The notes below the pieces were generated by a model. It ran no database searches, was not told where the DNA came from, and saw only the letters and a list, made by a program, of their open reading frames with translations. From SLRI01 sp964528705 (GTDB lineage: Bacteria; Pseudomonadota; Alphaproteobacteria; Geminicoccales; Geminicoccaceae), in contig CAZGUW010000208.1 of the NCBI GenBank assembly GCA_964528705.1, forward strand, positions 1 to 8,710: 8,710 nt of DNA, read 5' to 3'. Below are positions 1 through 5,102 of the stretch, piece after piece; within the stretch, counting starts at the first letter, position 1; each line of letters opens with the position of its first letter. Both the position numbers and the translations under genes were made by a program.

Positions 1-107
1 GCAGAGAATCACGCGACGAACGCCGGTGCCAGCACGTTTTTCAGCAGCCTGCTAGTCCCTCCCGCCGGGTACGGGAAGTATAAAATGCCCCTATAAATCC
101 TATCAGG
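1..107. other. Left-edge non-coding stretch, downstream of the channel-like gene
   Basis: No gene can be supported here. Positions 36-55 read GTTTTTCAGCAGCCTGCTAG and contain the odd palindrome AGCAG-C-CTGCT. From memory this resembles termini of some insertion sequences (IS1182-like), but no transposase is visible. Positions 78-100 are A+T-richer than the surroundings, with two TATAAA words (79-84 and 92-97). A plus-strand frame is open from base 1 to a TAA at 94-96 and could be the tail of a gene that begins outside the window, but its 31 residues are not recognisable. Confidence 0.3.
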
Positions 108-569
108 CTACAGCCCGTGGTCGCGGGCGCCGAGCGGCCAGACCTTCTGGATGGCGGCGAAGAGGAAGGCGGTGGTGAGCCCGAAGAGCAGCATGCCGCA
201 GACCGATTCCAGCGCCCCCATCATCTGCCACTGCGGTTCCAGCCGCTCGCTGGAGTGGCCGTAGGTGGTCATCGCGCTGATCGAGTAGAGCATGGCCGAG
301 CGGCCGTCCGGCAGGGCCCCGAGCAGCCAGTAGGCGAAGGCCCACAAGCCCGCCTCGAGCGCATGCAGCGCCGTCGCCAGGAGCGCCACGGCGCCGATGA
401 CGATCGAGAACCGCCGGAGGAAATGCTGGCGGTCGATCGCATTGCCGAGGACGCGGACCAGCCGGTCGTTGACGATGGCGAGCCCGACCACGTGGATGAC
501 GACGCAGACCGCGATGAGCGGCAGGCTCCACAGCCAGTCCGCGACCCAAAGCGTCCCGTCCGTCCCCAT
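108..569 (-). CDS. Small multi-pass membrane protein, ion-channel-like (2TM/pore-loop type)
   Basis: The 153-aa product is an inner-membrane protein that resembles the pore module of small bacterial K+ channel-like proteins (Ion_trans_2 type). Hydrophobic segments lie at about residues 14-34, 55-85 (one long or two short helices) and 117-141. Between the last two is a pore-helix-like stretch, SAMLYSISAM, followed by TTYGHSS at 101-107. This sits where channels carry TxGYG, so the selectivity filter is degenerate: a single YG, no second glycine and no following acidic residue. The C-terminal segment ALESVCGMLLFGLTTAFLFA is typical of the inner pore helix of such proteins. The ATG at 569 is chosen because TM1 follows directly. 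An in-frame GTG at 614 would add 15 Pro/Gly-rich residues, and neither start has a clear Shine-Dalgarno. It follows the DUF4410 lipoprotein gene on the same strand by about 50-95 bp. Ion conduction is inferred, not shown. Confidence 0.7.
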   Translation of the reverse strand: MGTDGTLWVADWLWSLPLIAVCVVIHVVGLAIVNDRLVRVLGNAIDRQHFLRRFSIVIGAVALLATALHALEAGLWAFAYWLLGALPDGRSAMLYSISAMTTYGHSSERLEPQWQMMGALESVCGMLLFGLTTAFLFAAIQKVWPLGARDHGL

Positions 570-663
570 GCCCGCCCCGCCCGGTTCCCGAGGCAGCGGC
601 GAGGTCCACTGCACCCACCCGGCAGGCGCCGCCGCCCGGCGACGGCGCCGTAGCCCGTGCCGG

Positions 664-1389
664 TCAGTCCGTCCAGCCCTGCTTGGCGAAGAAGGCCGCG
701 AGCTGCTTGGCGATGCCCTTGGCCGCCCGGTCGGAATCGGCGACCACCGAGGCGCCGAGCGATTCGTCGGCCGTCTGCAGCCCGCCGCTCACCACGGTCG
801 AGGCGACGAGGTGCCCGGCGAGGGCGCCCACACCCATCATCTCCGCCATGCCCGGCTGCAGCCCGCTCTTGGCGTCCACCTCGATCTCGTCGACCAGCGT
901 CTTGCCGCTCGCCGTCATGTCGAACACCTGCGCCCGCACCCGCACGTCCGAGCGCCCCGCACCCAGCCCGATCGCCACCCGCTCCGTCCGGTTGCCCTGG
1001 TCGACCCCGACGAACTGGCCGCTGATCAAAAGCCCCGAGCTGTCGCCTGCCGGCAGCGCGTCGCCGCGCACCGCCTTGAAGCCCAGGTCCTGGATCTCGA
1101 TCACCAGCTTCGCTGCCAGCGCATCCGCCACCTGCCGGCCCACCCTGGCCTCGTCCGCCGTGCTGGGCGCCCGCTTGTCGGCGTCCAGCGTCTCGTCGAT
1201 GGTCCCGCTCAGCCCCGGGTCGAGCTGCACCTCGCCGGCCTGCACGGCGAAGTCCTGCACCACGACCACCTCCGGCTTCGGCAGCTCGGCCGTCGTCTGC
1301 ACCTGGCTCGAGCTGCTGGTGCAGGCCGCGAGCAGCCCCGCCAGCCCGACCAGCCCCAGCCGCCAGGCGGCCCTCGTCATGTCACCCAT
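664..1389 (-). CDS. DUF4410 domain outer-membrane lipoprotein
   Basis: The 241-aa product has an N-terminal lipoprotein signal: a short basic start (TRAAWR), the hydrophobic stretch LGLVGLAGLLAA, and lipobox L20-A21-A22-C23. Residue 24 is Thr, so no Asp inner-membrane retention signal is present and Lol sorting to the outer membrane is expected. The mature part matches the DUF4410 pattern as I know it: an early VVVQDFAV strand, a central ligand-like sheet region (SGLLISGQFVGVDQG, then RVRAQVFD), and a C-terminal amphipathic helix ending AKQLAAFFAKQGW. The family has no established biochemical role. The first ATG (1389) is preferred over the ATG three codons in, because GGAGG lies 8 nt upstream of it. 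The gene lies 103 bp downstream of the barrel gene on the same strand, so the two may be co-transcribed and both act in the envelope. Confidence 0.85.
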   Translation of the reverse strand: MGDMTRAAWRLGLVGLAGLLAACTSSSSQVQTTAELPKPEVVVVQDFAVQAGEVQLDPGLSGTIDETLDADKRAPSTADEARVGRQVADALAAKLVIEIQDLGFKAVRGDALPAGDSSGLLISGQFVGVDQGNRTERVAIGLGAGRSDVRVRAQVFDMTASGKTLVDEIEVDAKSGLQPGMAEMMGVGALAGHLVASTVVSGGLQTADESLGASVVADSDRAAKGIAKQLAAFFAKQGWTD

Positions 1390-1492
1390 CGACCTGTCCT
1401 CCCCTGTTCCCGCCCTGCCCGGGATCGGGCGAGCGGCGTTGCCTTCATGCTCGTCATGGCATTTCCGGTACCCGTCGCTGCACGTCAGGGCC

Positions 1493-2278
1493 TCAGAACC
1501 GCAAGGTCACGCCGACGATCGGTCCCTGGATGTCGACGTCCCAGACGAATCCATCGTCCTCGTAGTCCACCGAGAGGTAGCGATAGCCGGCGCGGGCGGT
1601 GAGGCGATCGCTGAAGGCGTAGCCGAGCGTGCCCAGCACCTGCCAGGTCTTGTCCGAGCCGACATGGAAGCCGCCATAGTCCGCTTCCCCGGCGAGGAAG
1701 AACCCGCTGCCCAGCGCGGCGCGCCCGCGCAGGCCGACGATCGGGTCGACCCAGGCCTCGCTGGCCTCGTCGGTGCGCGGCTGGGCGAGCCCGGCGCGCA
1801 GGTTGACCTCGGTCTCGACATACCAGAGCCTGGCACCAGCCATGAGGGCGAGGCTGAACCGGTCGTCGGCATAGGCCTCCCAGAAGCCCGCGACATCCGA
1901 GAAGAGCGTGCGGCTGTCCATCTCGGCGTCGCCGAAGAGCTGCCCGGGCGTGTCGCCCTTGGCGGAGATGTCGAGGTAGTTGAGGTCGAAGACCACGCCG
2001 AAGCGGCCGTGGCGCGCCTCGCCGCCGAGCAGCACGGCACCGTTGGTGTCGTCGATGATGTCCTTGAAGTCCGCGTCCACATTGGCAGGCGGCGCGCCCT
2101 TGAAGGTCGCGACGTCACCCTTGAGGCTGATGAACCAGGCATAGGGCGTGAGCGCGAAGGACCAGCCATCGTCCGCCGGCATCGCCTCGCCCGCAGCCTG
2201 CGCCAGGGCCGCAGGCGCCGCCCCGGCCGCGGCCAGCACCAGCCCTGCGACTGTCGAGATCGCCGATCGTGTCACCAT
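1493..2278 (-). CDS. Outer-membrane beta-barrel protein (unassigned family)
   Basis: The 261-aa product has a Sec signal peptide (MVTRSAISTVAGLVLAAAGAAPAALA, likely cut after A26) and an Asp/Gly/aromatic-rich mature part of alternating amphipathic strands. Examples are WSFALTPYAWF, FGVVFDLNYLDIS, FSLALMAGARLWYVETEV, FFLAGEADYGGFHVG and LTARAGYRYLSVDYEDDG. It ends in GVTLRF, with the terminal Phe that is the usual BAM recognition signature. Together these support a small porin-like barrel of roughly 10-12 strands, but no transport substrate can be named. The ATG at 2278 is chosen because ACGGAG lies 5 nt upstream and the signal peptide begins there. The frame stays open to 2353 only through a repeat-derived leader (HGAWPGHGAW). 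It lies between the regulator-like gene upstream and the lipoprotein gene downstream, all on one strand. Confidence 0.85.
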   Translation of the reverse strand: MVTRSAISTVAGLVLAAAGAAPAALAQAAGEAMPADDGWSFALTPYAWFISLKGDVATFKGAPPANVDADFKDIIDDTNGAVLLGGEARHGRFGVVFDLNYLDISAKGDTPGQLFGDAEMDSRTLFSDVAGFWEAYADDRFSLALMAGARLWYVETEVNLRAGLAQPRTDEASEAWVDPIVGLRGRAALGSGFFLAGEADYGGFHVGSDKTWQVLGTLGYAFSDRLTARAGYRYLSVDYEDDGFVWDVDIQGPIVGVTLRF

Positions 2279-2314
2279 CCATGCTCCGTGGCCGGGCCAT
2301 GCTCCGTGGTCGGG
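2279..2314 (-). repeat. 18-bp tandem duplication over the barrel gene's ribosome binding site
   Basis: On the plus strand CCATGCTCCGTGGCCGGG (2279-2296) is followed directly by CCATGCTCCGTGGTCGGG (2297-2314); the two copies differ at one base. In the gene direction each copy carries the Shine-Dalgarno-like ACGGAG and an ATG. Only the proximal copy has proper spacing to the ATG at 2278. The length is a multiple of three, so the upstream frame is kept. Confidence 0.85.
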
Positions 2315-2315
2315 T

Positions 2316-2338
2316 GCCGCGGAAACTCTTCCGGCGGC
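2316..2338 (-). other. Hairpin in the barrel-gene leader
   Basis: On the plus strand CGGAA-actc-TTCCG (2320-2333) is a perfect 5-bp stem with a 4-nt loop. It is extended by GCCG/CGGC (2316-2319 with 2335-2338) across a one-base bulge at 2334. No T-run follows on either strand, so an intrinsic terminator for the upstream regulator gene is unlikely. It could be a leader hairpin or an operator. Confidence 0.4.
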
Positions 2339-2353
2339 TGATCCGGGGCCCAA

Positions 2354-2372
2354 GTACGTTGCCGTAAGCTAC
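2354..2372 (-). promoter_or_regulatory. 19-bp imperfect palindrome, candidate operator of the barrel gene
   Basis: The plus strand reads GTACGTTGCCGTAAGCTAC. The ends pair as GTA/TAC, and TT/AA also pair inside, giving 6 of 9 possible pairs around a central C. It ends 75 bp before the start codon of the barrel gene. A second copy with 15 of 19 identical bases lies upstream of the regulator-like gene at 4293-4311. The binding protein is unknown; the downstream regulator-like product is a candidate by proximity only. Confidence 0.45.
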
Positions 2373-2403
2373 CGGGGCGGCGAGGGGGCATGAGCCGGCC
2401 GCC

Positions 2404-4215
2404 TCAATAGCTCGTCGGGCGTGGCGACGCCGGCACCTCGAGACCCGCGAGGCGAAGTCCGTCGGTGATGGCCTCGATCAGCTCGGGATGGAGGTTCCGC
2501 CTCGCCATGTCCTGGCTGACGTGGTCGCCATAGGCCGGGGCGATGGCGAGGATCCGCGCCACCGCTGCAGCGGCCTCCCCGGTATGGCCGAGCCGCGCAT
2601 GGGCCATGGCCAGTGCCATGTGGCCGAAGACGGTGTTCGGGACACCGATCCGCTTGGCCTCGATCAGCGCCGCCTCGTCCTCGCCTCCTGCAAGATGGGC
2701 GAGGAACGGGCCGATCCGGTAGTGGCCGGGCAGGATCGGGTTGCGGGCATAGGCCTCGTCGACCATCGGCACGCCGATGTCGAACATGCCGCGCATGCAG
2801 TAGCGCCGCCCCAGCTCGGCCAAAAGCTCGGTGTCGTTGGGATTGAGGGCGAGGCCGCGCTCGCCGGTGGCGAGGCTGCGCTCGACATCGTTCATCAGCC
2901 AGTGGACGAGCTGCAGCGCCACGTAGCCCTGCGAATCCGCCGGCGCCAGCTCGACCGCGCGGCGGGCCAGCTGCAGGGCCCGGGGCAGCGTCTCGCCGTT
3001 GGCGCCGGCAGGGTCGAAGGCGAGCCGATAGCCATCCGCCAGGACCAGGGCCAGGGCCGCCTGCGCCTGGGCGTAGTCGGGATCGGCCTGGACCGTCCGC
3101 TCGAGGCACTGGCGGACCGCCAGGTGAGGCTCCGACATCGGCTCGCGCCAGTACTGGCGAAAGCGCAGCACGCATTCATAGGAGGACAGCTGCTCCGGCG
3201 GCTTGCCCGACTGGTCGCGCTGCTGCTCGCTGAAGAGGACGCCGTAGGGCTGGGCCAGCTCCCGCACCACCCGGTTCGCCAGCTGGTCGCGCGCGGCGAC
3301 GATCGAGGCAGCGGTGGCGTCGCCCTCGAAGCGCCCCGACCAGACATGACGGCCGCTGGCGCCGTCGATCAGCGAGGCGGTCACTGCGAAGTGGTCGCTG
3401 GTGACGCTCACCGCTCCGGTCAGCAGGAAATCGGCAGCCAGCAGCTCCGCCAGGCGCTGCTCGTCCGCCTCGCCCAGGGCACGCCCGGCCACCTCCGAAT
3501 CGAAGACCGAAAGCCCGCCGAAGCGCGTGAGGCCCGCCACCACCTCGCGACCGAAGCCCTGCACCAGGGTCGTGCTTGCGCTCGGGTCGCCCTCGTCCAC
3601 GAAAGGCACGGCCAGGATCACGAGCCCCCGAGCCGCCCTGGTGTCGTCCAGGACGTATGTCCGGTCGGGCCAGTGGCTGGCGAGCATCCAGCCGCCGACG
3701 ACCCCGGCGCCAAGCAGCAGGAGGCCGAACGCCATGCCCGCAAAGGACCATCCGGCCCGGACCCGCGGCCGTTTCGTGGCATCCTCCTCAGCCGCAATCG
3801 GGGCTTCGTCCGCATCGGCATCGGCGCCGGTGGGCCTGAAGACCGCCGCGTAGCCGCCCTTCGGGATCTCGATCCGCACCGGGTCGTCCTGGCCGTCGAG
3901 CAGGTAGTACCGCTCGAGGCTGCGCCTCAGCCGGCTCGCCTCGATGCGGACGATGGGGTCCGACTGGGCGTCGAAGCTCTCGTCGCGGCCGAACACCTCG
4001 ATGGCGACGCCATAGGCCTTGATGCGCTCGCCACGGCCGGCGAGGGTCTCCTCGACGACATGCTCGAGAAAGCGCCGGTTGCGTTCCGAGGCGTCGAAGG
4101 CGGGGCTGGCCAGGATGCGAGCGAGCTGGGCTCGCACCCCGGCCGGTGCGACGCCGGGTTCGGCCTCGTTGCTCTCCCGCTCGGCAGCCTCCGCCGAATT
4201 CGGCCGCTCGCGCAT
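2404..4215 (-). CDS. Membrane-anchored winged-helix-like / TolB-N-like / TPR protein, probable one-component regulator
   Basis: The 603-aa product has four parts. (1) Residues 27-127 match a domain seen N-terminally in many proteins loosely annotated as adenylate cyclase or TPR regulators: NRRFLEHVVEETLAGRGERI, FGRD at 75-78, DPIVRIEASRLRRSLERYY and IEIPKGGYAAVF. The final hairpin resembles the wing of OmpR/CadC-type DNA-binding domains. (2) An Asp/Glu-rich linker leads to a single membrane helix at 155-178. (3) Residues 196-325 have the pattern of TolB-N/FlgO-like domains (GLVILAVPF, FLLTGAVS, GRHVWSGRFEGD). (4) Residues 345-560 are helical TPR-like repeats (for example LARRAVELAPADSQGYVALQ and GERGLALNPNDTELLAELG). 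No cyclase catalytic domain is present. This layout suggests a CadC/ToxR-like membrane regulator sensing the periplasm. The ATG at 4215 has GGGAG 4-5 nt upstream. DNA binding is inferred. Confidence 0.75.
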   Translation of the reverse strand: MRERPNSAEAAERESNEAEPGVAPAGVRAQLARILASPAFDASERNRRFLEHVVEETLAGRGERIKAYGVAIEVFGRDESFDAQSDPIVRIEASRLRRSLERYYLLDGQDDPVRIEIPKGGYAAVFRPTGADADADEAPIAAEEDATKRPRVRAGWSFAGMAFGLLLLGAGVVGGWMLASHWPDRTYVLDDTRAARGLVILAVPFVDEGDPSASTTLVQGFGREVVAGLTRFGGLSVFDSEVAGRALGEADEQRLAELLAADFLLTGAVSVTSDHFAVTASLIDGASGRHVWSGRFEGDATAASIVAARDQLANRVVRELAQPYGVLFSEQQRDQSGKPPEQLSSYECVLRFRQYWREPMSEPHLAVRQCLERTVQADPDYAQAQAALALVLADGYRLAFDPAGANGETLPRALQLARRAVELAPADSQGYVALQLVHWLMNDVERSLATGERGLALNPNDTELLAELGRRYCMRGMFDIGVPMVDEAYARNPILPGHYRIGPFLAHLAGGEDEAALIEAKRIGVPNTVFGHMALAMAHARLGHTGEAAAAVARILAIAPAYGDHVSQDMARRNLHPELIEAITDGLRLAGLEVPASPRPTSY

Positions 4216-4401
4216 CTCGCTCCCGTCACATCGTTGAGCCGGCAGCGAGCTAAGGTCGCTCCGGCACGATTGATTTCGCCGATCCAGGCGGCGTAGGCAA
4301 CTGCAACGTACTGATCAGGACCAGCCGCGCGCGCCATGCTGGCAAGGGCGACTTGGTGCTGGGTACGACCAGCGGCGCAGCCCTTATCTTTCCCCGGCAG
4401 G
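4216..4401. other. Divergent intergenic region between the regulator-like gene and the 83-aa gene
   Basis: These 186 bp must hold the promoters of both divergent genes. Seen here are the Shine-Dalgarno of the minus-strand gene next to 4215 and the 19-bp palindrome copy at 4293-4311. On the plus strand TTATCT at 4384-4389 could be a -10 element, but the nearest TTGGTG (4353-4358) is 25 bp away, too far for a normal -35. No GGAAC-type stress promoter is present. Confidence 0.4.
4293..4311 (-). promoter_or_regulatory. 19-bp element upstream of the regulator-like gene, second copy
   Basis: The minus strand reads GTACGTTGCAGTTGCCTAC. It shares 15 of 19 bases with the plus-strand site at 2354-2372 and starts with the same nine bases, GTACGTTGC. 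It ends 77 bp before the start codon at 4215, almost the same distance as the other copy from its gene. If bound by the gene's own product it would be an autoregulatory site. Confidence 0.45.
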
Positions 4402-4653
4402 ATGAACGAAAGCGTGCCCGACAAGGCGAAGCAGGTGCTGGATCAGTTGATGCTGCCTTTGGCCGTCCTCGAGCTTCGGATGGCGGCAGACCCCGATTTC
4501 CGCTGCCTTTGCGCGGACCACCGCGAAGCCCTGGAGGCGCTGGGCCGCTGGGAAGCGGCCAGCGATCGGCGCCGCGCCGCCCGGGTCGAGGAGTTCACCC
4601 GTCTGGTCGCCGAGCTCGAGCAGGAAATCATGGCCGAGCTCCGCGTGAGCTGA
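4402..4653 (+). CDS. Small helical hypothetical protein
   Basis: The 83-aa product is not recognised. It is soluble and predicted almost wholly helical. A hydrophobic helix (KQVLDQLMLPLAVLELRMAA) is followed by a short segment with two cysteines, FRCLCADHRE (C35, C37). A charged coiled-coil-like C-terminal half follows (LEALGRWEAASDRRRAARVE, then LVAELEQEIMAEL). A CxC pair could bind metal, but nothing else supports that. The ATG at 4402 is preferred over the in-frame ATG at 4336, because the intervening 22 residues look like translated non-coding DNA. AGG lies immediately before the ATG, giving only a poor Shine-Dalgarno. It precedes the DUF883 gene by 112 bp on the same strand. Confidence 0.6.
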   Translation: MNESVPDKAKQVLDQLMLPLAVLELRMAADPDFRCLCADHREALEALGRWEAASDRRRAARVEEFTRLVAELEQEIMAELRVS

Positions 4654-4719
4654 AGGGCTCGACGGGACCGTCAGGGACGCCTCGGCCGCCGACAGCATCA
4701 GAAAGATTTTGCGCCCGCC

Positions 4720-4745
4720 GTCGCCCGGTGATCAGATCGGGCGGC
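4720..4745 (+). other. Hairpin just before the DUF883 ribosome binding site
   Basis: GTCGCCCG (4720-4727) pairs with CGGGCGGC (4738-4745) over 8 bp with one T-G wobble. The 10-nt loop contains the palindrome TGATCA. It ends 6 bp before the Shine-Dalgarno at 4752-4759. No T-run follows, so it is not an obvious terminator for the upstream gene. A leader structure or a protein-binding site are both possible. Confidence 0.4.
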
Positions 4746-4765
4746 AACAGCTGAGGAGATCGCCC

Positions 4766-5098
4766 ATGCCCGCCCGCACCGCCGACGATGCCAGGGAAGA
4801 CGAGCGGGAAGCGAGCACGCTCGAGGAAAGCCTGAACCGCCTGCGCGAGGAAGTTGCCGGGTTGAAGAGCTCGATCGCCGGTCTCGGCAAGCGCGGTGCG
4901 GCCGACGCCCGTGCCGCCGCCGACGCCAAGCTCGACGAGCTGCACGACGAGCTCGAGCGGCTGGCCGGCGACCTGCATCGGCGCGGCGAGGACACGCTGG
5001 CGGGGGTCGAGCAGCGGGTGCGCGACCATCCCCTCGCGAGCCTGCTGGTTGCTGCCGGCATCGGTCTGGTGCTGGGCCGTATCCTCGACCGCCAGTGA
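4766..5098 (+). CDS. DUF883 family membrane protein (ElaB/YqjD-like)
   Basis: The 110-aa product has the DUF883 layout: a charged N-terminus, a long amphipathic helix or coiled coil with Ala/Lys/Asp/Glu heptads at about 18-88 (LEESLNRLREEVAGLKSSIA, then AKLDELHDELERLAGDLHRR), the conserved VEQRVRDHPLAS entry motif, and a C-terminal Gly-rich membrane helix LLVAAGIGLVLGRIL at 93-107. Related E. coli proteins (YqjD, ElaB) are inner-membrane C-tail-anchored proteins of stationary phase and stress, some tied to ribosomes; that role is transferred from the family. The ATG at 4766 has a strong TGAGGAGA at 4752-4759. An earlier frame start at 4709 lacks support. The gene ends 4 bp from the convergent DUF3616 gene. 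Confidence 0.85.
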   Translation: MPARTADDAREDEREASTLEESLNRLREEVAGLKSSIAGLGKRGAADARAAADAKLDELHDELERLAGDLHRRGEDTLAGVEQRVRDHPLASLLVAAGIGLVLGRILDRQ

Positions 5099-5102
5099 GC
5101 CC

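Noticed and set aside
60..76. Hairpin TCCCG-ccgggta-CGGGA as terminator of the channel-like gene
   Set aside because: The stem is only 5 bp with no T-run on the minus strand, so it is not a convincing intrinsic terminator.
1386..1410. GGAAC (minus strand, 1410-1406) as a stress promoter for the DUF4410 gene
   Set aside because: The -10 position would fall on the start codon and reads ATGG, not CGTT. The GGAAC at 588-584 similarly lacks any -10 match at the right distance.
1417..1430. Hairpin GCCCG-ggat-CGGGC between barrel and lipoprotein genes as a terminator
   Set aside because: It has a short stem and is followed by G/A-rich sequence, not T-rich, on the minus strand; it is expected by chance in GC-rich DNA.
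683..2341. Plus-strand 552-codon open frame across the lipoprotein and barrel genes
   Set aside because: It spans two well-supported minus-strand genes with signal peptides and their spacer, so it is a shadow frame.
2488..4296. Plus-strand 602-codon open frame opposite the regulator-like gene
   Set aside because: It is antisense to a protein with clear domains, and its composition (Arg/Gly/His-rich, no recognisable motif) is that expected from the shadow frame of GC-rich coding DNA.
4336..4401. Earlier ATG start of the 83-aa gene
   Set aside because: The 22 added residues (Trp/Arg/Pro-rich) look like translated spacer, and the Shine-Dalgarno is no better.
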